Part shown: one piece after another, positions 32,586-40,464 of the stretch
Layout of the letters: every line of letters starts with the position of its first letter
Numbering within the stretch: the stretch's first letter is position 1
Assembly: GCF_024703995.1 (NCBI RefSeq)
Contig: NZ_JAMXQV010000024.1
Coordinates: 62,001 to 126,000 of the forward strand
Reading direction: 5' to 3'
Length of the DNA stretch: 64,000 nt
DNA from: Amycolatopsis iheyensis
Lineage (GTDB): Bacteria; Actinomycetota; Actinomycetes; Mycobacteriales; Pseudonocardiaceae
The notes under the pieces: model-generated
Told to the model about the DNA's origin: nothing
Seen by the model: only the letters and a program-made list of their open reading frames with translations
Database searches by the model: none
Position numbers and translations under genes: made by a program

Positions 32586-33686
32586 TCAGGTAGCCGGAGT
32601 ACGTGCAAGGACGGCCGGCGCCGGATCCCCAGCCGTCCGCGACAAGGGGCCGCGGACGGCGAGGAAATCAGGAGGTCTCGGCGGTGGTGTTCGTGGTGGT
32701 TCGGGGATGTCGTCGTGAGGGAAGGGTTTCTGGGCGAGGACCGCGGCGGTGAAGTGTCCGCACGCTGGTGTGCCCGTGGGCGGTCCTTCGGGATACCAGG
32801 TGAACGCGGGCACGATCCCGGTCGGGAGCACTGTGGTGCCGTCGATCATCGCCCGAATCTCGGCTTCGGTCGCGAGACACCCGGCGCCAAGACCGAGGAA
32901 TTGCAAGGCGTACTCGAACTGCTGTGCCTGGGCGGCGAGACCGGGGTGCTCGGGCCTGAACAGGTGGGTCATGGCCACGAAGCTGCCGGCTGGCAACCGC
33001 GCGAGATGCGTCTGCACGACCTGGGCGGCTGCGGCACGGCTGCCGCCATAGAACGACATCACTCCGCCGCCCAGCAGCAACGCCACGCGTTCGAAGTCGG
33101 AACAGATGAGACCGGGGTTTTCGCTGGCGGTGTTGTAGAGGGTGTTCCACATCGCGTCCGGGTCCCAGGGGTCGGCGTCGACGACGTGGACGCCGTCGTC
33201 GGGGTCGGCGATGGTGCGCAGCTGGGCGAGCGTCAGCGGGTCGCGTTCGACATAAATCACCGTGGTGCGAGCTGAGCTTTGCGCGCGGTTGCGGCTGATG
33301 GCCTCGCCGCGACGGACCGTCGAGTGCAGATCGTCGTCGCCGTCAATGTGTGGCAGGCCCGCGCCGGCGACCACGATGCTGCTGACGCGTTGGCGGGTGG
33401 CAAGATAGGTGGCTGCGCGGTCGAGAAAAGCCTGTTCGGACCGGAACACGAACCCTGCGTCCGGCACCCGTGTGCCGAGCAGAAGAGCTGCGTCGAGTTC
33501 GTTGTCGTGGGCGAATTTCACGGTCGGAGCGAGCCAGCCGTCGCTGTCTTTGGCTTCGCGGAACGCATCGTAGAGGTAGGCGAGGTTGATCCGCTCTCGA
33601 TCGACGCCGCAGGGCTGCCACCACGTCGGCACGGTCGTGGCGCGTCGGCGAGCTGGTGCAGGCTGTGCGGTGTTGGTGTGTGTCAT
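32586..33686 (-). CDS. DUF574-family SAM-dependent methyltransferase, third copy
   Basis: A 366-residue member from ATG 33686. Signature segments: RINLAYLYDAFREAKDS, SIVVAGAGLPHIDG (SAM motif), VIYVERDPLTLAQL, VALLLGGGVMSFYG and FVAMTHLFRPEHPG. It has a proline-rich C-terminal tail of about 55 residues. Its ATG overlaps the P450 stop (ATGA), so the gene forms the downstream end of the conservon operon. That placement suggests its product works in the same signalling context. Confidence 0.8.
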   Translation of the reverse strand: MTHTNTAQPAPARRRATTVPTWWQPCGVDRERINLAYLYDAFREAKDSDGWLAPTVKFAHDNELDAALLLGTRVPDAGFVFRSEQAFLDRAATYLATRQRVSSIVVAGAGLPHIDGDDDLHSTVRRGEAISRNRAQSSARTTVIYVERDPLTLAQLRTIADPDDGVHVVDADPWDPDAMWNTLYNTASENPGLICSDFERVALLLGGGVMSFYGGSRAAAAQVVQTHLARLPAGSFVAMTHLFRPEHPGLAAQAQQFEYALQFLGLGAGCLATEAEIRAMIDGTTVLPTGIVPAFTWYPEGPPTGTPACGHFTAAVLAQKPFPHDDIPEPPRTPPPRPPDFLAVRGPLSRTAGDPAPAVLARTPAT

Positions 33687-34969
33687 CGGTTCGGTGGTGC
33701 TTCGGTGGAGCGCGGGCTCGGAACGGGCGTTGCCTGGCCGAGGGCGCGGGTCGCGGTCACGGGTAGCCGGGCCGGGCCGCGGGTCCAGGGCGAGGGGTGG
33801 AGCGGGATTTCGGTGGCGGGCACGGCCAGGCGGACGTCGGGTAGGCGGTGCAGGATCGTCTCGACGGCGGTGCGGGCGATGATGCGGCTGGTGCGCTGGG
33901 CGGGGCAGGCGTGCGGTCCGACGCCGAAGGCCAGGTGGGCACGGTTGCCGGGGTCATGACGGTCGTGTGCGCCGGCCCAGCGGTCGTTGTTGGCTGCCGC
34001 CAGCCCGAGGATCAGGGCGTCGCCGCGGGCGATGCGCTGGCCGCCGACGACGGTGTCGGTCAGGGCCCATCGGGTGGGCTGGTTGGCCATCGGCGGATCG
34101 GCCCACAACACGTGATCGAGTGCGTCGTCGATGCCGAGGTGCCCGCCGCGCACCTTGCCGTCGAAGCGGGGGTCAGTGAGCATGATCCGCAGCGTTTGCG
34201 CGATCCACACCTGCAGGGTTTCCCAGCCCGCGCCCAGCATCAGCAGCATCGACGCCAGGACTTCACCGTCGTCACGATGGCAGGGGTGGTGCAGGAAGGC
34301 GGTGGTGAGGTCCTCCGCAGGCGCCGTGTGGTGTTCATTGATGACGCCGGTGAGGATGGTTTCCATCTCGTGGAAGCGTTCCGCGGAGTCTTCGCCGGAG
34401 CCGAACAGGGCGATCACGCAGGTCTGGAGCCGGTCGCCGAGGTCGGGGGCGATGCCGAACAGTCCGGCGACGGTGAGCATCGGAACCTGTGCGGCGTACT
34501 GCGCCACCAGGTCGAGCTGCCCATCGGCGGGCAGCCGGTCGATCAGCCGGTCGCAGGTCTCGCCGACGTCGCGGGCCACGCGATGCTCGCTGATCCTGGC
34601 GAGCCCGTCGACGAGCGGGGCACGCAATCTGCGATGCGTGGCGCCGTCGGAGAAGTAGGCGTTGTCTCGGGGGAACATGATTGGCGCCAGCCCTGAATCC
34701 GCTCCGATGTGGCCGTCGGCGAGCAGTCGCCAGTTCTTCGAGTTGCGGGAGTAGTGCTGTTCGTTGCGAACGACGGCCCGGAGCTCGCGGTAGCCCATCA
34801 CCAGCCATGCCGGAATCCCGGGCTCCAGCTCGACCGCTGCGACCGGTCCTCCCCAGTCCGTCCAGAGCCGCTGGTAGGCGGCCGCCGGGTCGGGGCAGGT
34901 CGTGGTGGCCGACAGCGGAGTGAGGTCGTTCAGCTTCTCCAGGGGGCAGCCGGTCTTGGGCGTGGTCAT
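33683..34969 (-). CDS. Cytochrome P450 of the conservon (CYP157-like)
   Basis: A 428-residue P450, fifth gene of the conservon. The I-helix is LGAGWETLQVW, the heme loop is FGVGPHACPAQR with the ligand Cys. The K-helix position reads ALDHVLWADPPM: the canonical ExxR is absent, as in the CYP157 family of Streptomyces conservons, where DHVLW-like sequences (EQSLW in CYP157C1) replace it. The start overlaps the GTPase stop (TGATG). Conservon P450s have been studied but a physiological substrate is generally not established. It is unclear whether this protein is a monooxygenase or a signalling protein. Confidence 0.85.
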   Translation of the reverse strand: MTTPKTGCPLEKLNDLTPLSATTTCPDPAAAYQRLWTDWGGPVAAVELEPGIPAWLVMGYRELRAVVRNEQHYSRNSKNWRLLADGHIGADSGLAPIMFPRDNAYFSDGATHRRLRAPLVDGLARISEHRVARDVGETCDRLIDRLPADGQLDLVAQYAAQVPMLTVAGLFGIAPDLGDRLQTCVIALFGSGEDSAERFHEMETILTGVINEHHTAPAEDLTTAFLHHPCHRDDGEVLASMLLMLGAGWETLQVWIAQTLRIMLTDPRFDGKVRGGHLGIDDALDHVLWADPPMANQPTRWALTDTVVGGQRIARGDALILGLAAANNDRWAGAHDRHDPGNRAHLAFGVGPHACPAQRTSRIIARTAVETILHRLPDVRLAVPATEIPLHPSPWTRGPARLPVTATRALGQATPVPSPRSTEAPPNR

Positions 34970-35583
34970 CAGAGTCGGGCCTCCGCGGAGTCGTGGCAGG
35001 TCATTGCATGGGTAACCAGGGCGATCAGCGCGTCGACCGAGGAGCGGTGGTCGCGGGCGTCGCAGCGCACCACCACTGCCTCGGGCAGGGCGAGCGCCTG
35101 GCGTACCTCGTCGTCGGCGTAGTCCCGCGTGCCGGGGAAGCGGTTGACGGCGATGATGTAGGGAAGTCGGCTCCGGCTGGTGTCGAGTTGGTCGAGCACG
35201 GCGAAGCTGTCCTCGATGCGGCGTAGATCGATCAGGACCAGGGCACCGATGGCACCTTCGGCCAGGTCCTCCCACACGGACCAGAACCGCTGTTGCCCCG
35301 GTGTGCCGAACAGGAACAGCACGGTGGTGTCGAGGGTGATCCGGCCGAAGTCCAGGGCGACGGTGGTGGTCACCTTGTCGGGGACACCGTGGAGCGAGTC
35401 GATGCCTGCGCTGGCGTCGGTGATCGGCTCTTCGGTGTGCAGCGGCCGGGTTTCGCTGACCGTCTCGATCAGAGTGGTCTTGCCGACACCGTAGGCCCCG
35501 ACGACCATCAGCTTCGCCGACTGGATCACCGTCTCCGGTACGTACGCGATGTCGGCGCGGTCACAGCTTGCGGAGTCCGGCAA
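34969..35583 (-). CDS. cvnD: Conservon GTP-binding protein
   Basis: A 204-residue small GTPase-like protein. G1 is VVGAYGVGKTTL (about 27-38), G3 is FLFGTPGQQRFW with the usual Asp replaced by Gly, and G4 is near VNRFPGT. In Streptomyces conservons this protein forms a membrane-associated complex with the sensor kinase, roadblock and DUF742 proteins, likened to eukaryotic G-protein signalling. Start overlaps the DUF742 gene. Confidence 0.88.
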   Translation of the reverse strand: MPDSASCDRADIAYVPETVIQSAKLMVVGAYGVGKTTLIETVSETRPLHTEEPITDASAGIDSLHGVPDKVTTTVALDFGRITLDTTVLFLFGTPGQQRFWSVWEDLAEGAIGALVLIDLRRIEDSFAVLDQLDTSRSRLPYIIAVNRFPGTRDYADDEVRQALALPEAVVVRCDARDHRSSVDALIALVTHAMTCHDSAEARL

Positions 35584-35914
35584 GGACCTGCTCCATCAGT
35601 TCGAGTTTCGGTCTGGTGTCCTGGCCGGGGTCCCGCACGCCGAGTAAGCCCGCGTCGATGAGGTCCGAGGCCAGGATCCGCGCCACGCTCATCGGCAGCT
35701 TGAGGTGGGCGGCGACTTCGGCGAGGCCCAGCTGTCCGCGGCACAGCCTCAGCAGATCCCGCTGCTGCCGGTTTGTCCGCGCAGACACAGGGGCGTTGCG
35801 GAGCGCGATGATGAGGGTTTCCGCAGGCAGGGTGGCTTTCGGGCGGGTGCGTCCACCGGTGAGCACGTAGGTCTTGACCGGGCCCGGCCGAAACCCATGG
35901 TCGGTCGGGGACAT
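35561..35914 (-). CDS. cvnC: Conservon DUF742 protein
   Basis: A 117-residue DUF742 protein: PVKTYVLTGGRTRP near residue 12, then a winged-helix-like segment (LGLAEVAAHLKLPMSVARIL). ATG 35914 sits in the stop of the roadblock gene (TGATG). Third component of the conservon. Confidence 0.88.
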   Translation of the reverse strand: MSPTDHGFRPGPVKTYVLTGGRTRPKATLPAETLIIALRNAPVSARTNRQQRDLLRLCRGQLGLAEVAAHLKLPMSVARILASDLIDAGLLGVRDPGQDTRPKLELMEQVLAGLRKL

Positions 35915-36312
35915 CAGGCACCGGCGGGGGCGCGGCCGGGGGTGCTTAAGGCGGACTCGCCGATCCGCTGGATCCGCTCGGCCATCGCGTGAGCGATGAG
36001 GCTGGGGTCGGCGGTCTCGGACGTCACCACGGCCAGGGACGTCTTGTCGGCGGCGCGGCGCACGAACACGTAGCCGTCGGACCACCGGGAGAAGTTCTGC
36101 AAGAGCGGGCTTTGGAAGCCGATGTCCTTGTTCAAGGCGGTCGCCAGCGAAAGCAGACCCGAGCAGGCTGCGGCGATCCGCTGAGCGCCGTCCTCGTCGA
36201 TGTCGGCGGTGTTGGTCAGAAGAATGCCGTCGACGGCAAACACCAGGCAAAACCGTACGCCGGGGATCCGGGTCAGCTCCGCCAGCTTCCAACGGTCCTC
36301 ATCGGACGTCAT
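35914..36312 (-). CDS. cvnB: Conservon roadblock/LC7 protein
   Basis: A 132-residue roadblock/LC7-domain protein (ILLTNTADIDEDGAQRIAAA, then GYVFVRRAADKTSLAVVTSE). Such domains act as GTPase-activating or scaffold subunits. ATG 36312 overlaps the kinase stop (ATGA). Confidence 0.88.
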   Translation of the reverse strand: MTSDEDRWKLAELTRIPGVRFCLVFAVDGILLTNTADIDEDGAQRIAAACSGLLSLATALNKDIGFQSPLLQNFSRWSDGYVFVRRAADKTSLAVVTSETADPSLIAHAMAERIQRIGESALSTPGRAPAGA

Positions 36313-37652
36313 CGCGGTTCCTCCCCGTCGATCGTGGTCGGCGCATCGCTGGTGGTGGTGGCGGGGTCGGCAAGCGAGCCCCGCACGATCGCCTTCATGA
36401 GGTCGCCTTCGGCGGCCGGGTCGGGTGCCGAGGCATGCGGCGGTGCCGTTGGCGTAGTCGGCGAATTGCCCGGTATAGGGACTTGAGGGACTCGGATCGG
36501 TAGCCCGCCGCGGGTTGTCCCGCCGGTGGGAATGGCCTCGGGTCCGAGGTCGCGGTGCTTGCCTGGGGCGGCAGGTTCCGACGGTGCCGAGGTAAGGGGC
36601 GGCTGTCGAGGCGCCGGTGGCACCGGGAGGTCCGGGCTGGCGACGACCGGAACGAGCAGGTGCTGGGGCACCGTGATGACGGCGCGGACGCCGCCGTTGG
36701 CCGTGCTGTCGAGGTGCACGCGGAACTTGTGCTTTTGGCAGTACGCCCCAACGACGGCAAGCCCGGTCTCAGGGATTGCGCCCAGCTCGTGCAACCCGAC
36801 CCGTCGTTGTCCGGACACGCGGTCCTGCGCCCACCGCAGCCGATCGCCCAGGCCCGGACCATCGTCATGGATGGTGATCGCCCATCCGACGTCGACCTTC
36901 TCGAACGTGACGGTGACCGGCGTGCTGGGCGGTGCTTCCCGCGTGGCGTTGGCCAGAAGCTCGGCGATCAGGTGAATCAGCTGCTCCGCCAGGACGCTGA
37001 TCACCGCTACGCCCGGAGTGCCCTCCACCTGGACACGCTGGTAGTCGACGATGTACGCGGAGGCGTGCTGGACTACCTTGTCCAGCGGCTGCGGCTCCGC
37101 AAACTGCCGAGCTGTGCGTTTGCCGGCTAGCACGACCAGTGACTGCGCGGCCCGTGCTTGCGTGGCAGCGGCGTGGCTGATGCTGAAGTAATCCTGAAGC
37201 GCATCCGCGTCGTCTTCATGCCGTTTCAGGATCGTGAGGGCAAGGTCCTCAATCTTCTGTGCTTCGGTTTGCCACCGTTGCGCTAGCGACACGACGGAGC
37301 TGACAATGCCTGCCTCCCGATCCTGCAGCATGCCAACCAGCCGCACCACGTCGGCAGCTGCGGAATCCACGGTGCCCTCGTCCTTGGCCTCGGACCATGC
37401 CGGCGGCTGCTCGCCGCGGAAGAGCGCCTCCAGCTGACCGGCGACCGCTGTCAACGCGAGCTCGCGGCCATGGGCCAGCTGCTCAATCTGGCGCCGCAGC
37501 TGCACGACTTCGTGCTGCAGCTCGTCGTGGTCGTGTCCGCGGTGCCAGTTCCGGTCGATGTTGGCCCGGGCAGCGGTGGCAATCGTCTCGGCCGCGCTCG
37601 CCACGAGCTTGAGGCCAGCGGACCGGATGCCCGTGGGTGTCGTGTGAGTCAT
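36309..37652 (-). CDS. cvnA: Conservon sensor histidine-kinase-like protein
   Basis: A 447-residue protein from ATG 37652. Residues about 45-85 are coiled coil (HDELQHEVVQLRRQIEQLAH). A helical region without a clear phosphoacceptor His follows, then an HATPase_c domain with N-box LIHLIAELLANATREA and G1 box TIHDDGPGLGD (about 215-330). The C-terminal 110 residues are Pro-rich. There are no transmembrane segments, unlike CvnA proteins that carry an N-terminal sensor domain, so this may be a cytosolic variant. It is the first gene of a five-gene, fully overlapping operon. Confidence 0.85.
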   Translation of the reverse strand: MTHTTPTGIRSAGLKLVASAAETIATAARANIDRNWHRGHDHDELQHEVVQLRRQIEQLAHGRELALTAVAGQLEALFRGEQPPAWSEAKDEGTVDSAAADVVRLVGMLQDREAGIVSSVVSLAQRWQTEAQKIEDLALTILKRHEDDADALQDYFSISHAAATQARAAQSLVVLAGKRTARQFAEPQPLDKVVQHASAYIVDYQRVQVEGTPGVAVISVLAEQLIHLIAELLANATREAPPSTPVTVTFEKVDVGWAITIHDDGPGLGDRLRWAQDRVSGQRRVGLHELGAIPETGLAVVGAYCQKHKFRVHLDSTANGGVRAVITVPQHLLVPVVASPDLPVPPAPRQPPLTSAPSEPAAPGKHRDLGPEAIPTGGTTRGGLPIRVPQVPIPGNSPTTPTAPPHASAPDPAAEGDLMKAIVRGSLADPATTTSDAPTTIDGEEPR

Positions 37653-39220
37653 GAGTGATCGAGTCCCGAATGTCCTAGATGGAGGGAACAGAAGCCAGGA
37701 GGTACGCATGACGACGTCGTGGGCCAGGTGGCTGGAGTCGCGCGCAACGGCGGGCCGCGACCACTCGCGCGCCGCGAGGCGTGGGCCGCCCCGCCGGGAG
37801 CGCCGGACCGTGCTCAGCCTCGCCCCTCCGCGCCGCGGGCGGGAGCGGCGCATACCGACGTGACACCGTTGGCATAAAGCGTCGCCGCGAGCCTGCATAG
37901 GCAGGCGCGCGCCCTCGCCGCCGGCCAAGACGGGATGATGCGCACGAGCGGCGCCCAGTCGAGGCGATGACACCGGACGGCCGGCACAGCGCGGTCGTGA
38001 AACTCCCGACCACACGAGCTGCGGAACCGATGCATCGCCGCGTCGGCTGCTGTCGACGCGGGGAGCAATCTGGCCGTGAAGCCCAGCGAGGACGAGAGGG
38101 AGAGGTGGGGTGGCACAGCCACGCGGAGGAACGTCGCGGGCGCCGCGAGGGCCGTCGAGGGTTTGCCACCCCACCTTCCGGTCCGGCCTGGGGGTGACCG
38201 GACGCTGAGGGCGCCTGCCCCGTTCCGCGGGGGCCGCGCCTGTTGTTCGCGTATGCGGAGGTCCCGGTGACGGGCACCTGGAGAGCGCCGACATCGACAC
38301 CGGTGAGCGCCATACCGGCCGTCGGCCGGTGCGGTGAGCACCGTTCCCGGTGATCGACTCGTCGCGGCCGTGCGGTGTCCGTTGTGTCGGCGGGGGTCGC
38401 GGGCTGGCCGTGGTTGTCGGCGGATGTCATGGCGTCCTTCGTCGGAAGCTGATCCCGAGGTCAACTGGGTTCACAGGGTCGATGCCACTGCTGGCACAAA
38501 CAGGTACGGCGCGGCATGACGCTGGAAAAATCAGTTCCGGAATCGAGCACGGTGGGATTCTCTGAAACGTGGTGTTCGCTCCGGGGCCTATCAACCTAGA
38601 CGACGATAGAGCAGAAGTCCGCCGTGTCAACACAACGAACGAATTTTTCGCAGGCCACTTTGTAGCTCACGCGTATGGGCTATGTGGTTTCACATATACG
38701 GGCCCCTGTGTGACGCGAAGGCTCAGGCTTGTCATCGCGAAGTTGTCTGCGTCGCCGGTCTGCGCCGTCGACCTCGCCCGGTCGACATCACCTGAGGGAG
38801 GAACCGGAGCCGCGCCTGTTAGGGCAGGGTACGGGGCACAGCTACCCGATTTCGCGGTGACGGATACTTGTGCCGGCCAACCCGGTAGGTGGTTTGAACA
38901 GCCGCGCCTATGTGGTTTTCCTAATGGTGCCTGGGGCGATGATCGGCGACCCTTTGACGTGCACGCATCCAGTGCGTGCGGGCAACGAGCGGCGCGCCGC
39001 ACCGGCCTCAGACCCACCGCGAGACCGTCGCAGGCACGAGCCGGAGGGTGCAGCCGCTGCTGCTCATCCGACTGGACACGGCCGCGGGCGACCCTTACAT
39101 GCCGGCGGCAGCCAAAGTAGCTGTCACCGGCAGATGGTGTCCGAGGCGCATCCCGACACGCATCACGCGATGCGGCCGCAGTGCACGCGAGAGCGGGTCA
39201 CGTACAAGAAAGGCACCGCG
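37653..39220. other. Gene-poor 1.5-kb region
   Basis: Between the divergent conservon kinase and the second P450. Open frames here are Arg/Pro-rich shadows. Around 38560-38720 the GC drops clearly, and CTATGTGGTTT occurs at 38680-38690 and 38908-38918. This is probably a long regulatory or decayed region carrying both promoters. I find no RNA gene. Confidence 0.55.
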
Positions 39221-40435
39221 ATGACGTTGGAGCTCGCAATTTTCGGCCGTGACTGGTGGAACCACGCGCACAGGATCGCGAAGGAACTGCGAGAAAAAGG
39301 TGCAGTCCATCCCGCAATGCTCCCGTGGGGCGGCCAGAAAATTCCGGTGTTTGTCATCACTCGCTACGCGGAAGCTCGGGCGGCGCTGGGTGATCCTCGG
39401 TTGTCGAAGGATGGCGCGGGGCTAGTCGCGATCCTGAACCGGCACCTCACTGTGGACGGTGTGGAACCTGAGCTCAGCGCCATGTTCAAGGTCAAGCACA
39501 TGATCTTCTTGGATCCCCCGGAGCACACGCGGTTGCGCGGCTTGCTTCAGAAGCACTTCACCCGGACCCGGATGGAGGCGATGAGGCCGCGGATCGAGCA
39601 GATGGTGAGCGGACTGCTGGACGAGCTTCCCAAGGGGGAAGAGGTCGACCTGATCACGGATCTGGCGTTCCCGCTGCCGCTGAACGTGATCTGTGAGCTG
39701 ATCGGTGTGCCGGAGGAGAAACGCAGGCTGTTGCGCGCGTGGACGTTTGCCCTGATGGAGGACAATCCGGAGCGGGCTCGCGCGGCCTCGGAGAACATGT
39801 ACACATACCTTGTCGAGCTGATCGAGACCGCGCGGGCGAACCCGGGCGATGACCTCCTCTCGGCGCTCGTCCAGGACGCCGAGGCCGAGGATCGCCTCAG
39901 CAAGGAGGAGCTGCTGGGCACCTTGCTCCTGCTGTTCGTCGCCGGGCACGAGACGACGACCGCGCTGATCGGCAACGGCATCAAAGGTCTCCTGGAACGT
40001 CCGAAGCTGTATCGTGAGCTGGCGCAGAAGCCGCAACTGCTGCCCCGCGCGGTGAAGGAGTTCGCCCGGCACGAATCCGCTGTCGCCACCACGACGCATC
40101 GGTTCACCACGGAAGAGATCACCATCGACGGGACTACCATCCCCGCGGGTGAGATCGTGCTCATCTCTCTCTTGAGCGCCAATCGCGACGATCGCCAGTT
40201 CCACTGTCCTGAACAGCTGGACGTCCATCGGACCGAGCCCAACTTGGCATTCGGCTATGGCATCCACTACTGCTTGGGTGCGCTGCTGGGTTCCATCGAG
40301 GCCGAGAGCGCGTGGGGCGCACTGGCCCGGCGGTTCCCGAACGCTCGCTTGGCGGTCGAGGCGGACCAGCTGGCGCGGCGACAACCGGTGATGATCCCTT
40401 GGAGCTACGGCGAGCTACCGGCAATTCTGGGCTAA
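39221..40435 (+). CDS. Cytochrome P450
   Basis: A 404-residue soluble bacterial P450. ATG 39221 is in a good context after AAGAAAGG; upstream codons in the same frame look non-coding. I-helix: LFVAGHETTTALIG. K-helix: VKEFARHES with ExxR intact. Heme loop: FGYGIHYCLGALL with ligand Cys. C-helix segment: LDPPEHTRLRGLL. It resembles secondary-metabolite P450s (CYP105/107-like clan). No ferredoxin or biosynthetic genes flank it. It is convergent with a LuxR-type regulator that may control it. Substrate cannot be predicted. Confidence 0.9.
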   Translation: MTLELAIFGRDWWNHAHRIAKELREKGAVHPAMLPWGGQKIPVFVITRYAEARAALGDPRLSKDGAGLVAILNRHLTVDGVEPELSAMFKVKHMIFLDPPEHTRLRGLLQKHFTRTRMEAMRPRIEQMVSGLLDELPKGEEVDLITDLAFPLPLNVICELIGVPEEKRRLLRAWTFALMEDNPERARAASENMYTYLVELIETARANPGDDLLSALVQDAEAEDRLSKEELLGTLLLLFVAGHETTTALIGNGIKGLLERPKLYRELAQKPQLLPRAVKEFARHESAVATTTHRFTTEEITIDGTTIPAGEIVLISLLSANRDDRQFHCPEQLDVHRTEPNLAFGYGIHYCLGALLGSIEAESAWGALARRFPNARLAVEADQLARRQPVMIPWSYGELPAILG

Positions 40436-40464
40436 CGATCCGGGGTCGACGACGGGTGCAACCA

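Noticed and set aside
37675..38430. Minus-strand frames upstream of the conservon
   Set aside because: Arg/Pro/Ser-rich, no ribosome binding site, no motif.
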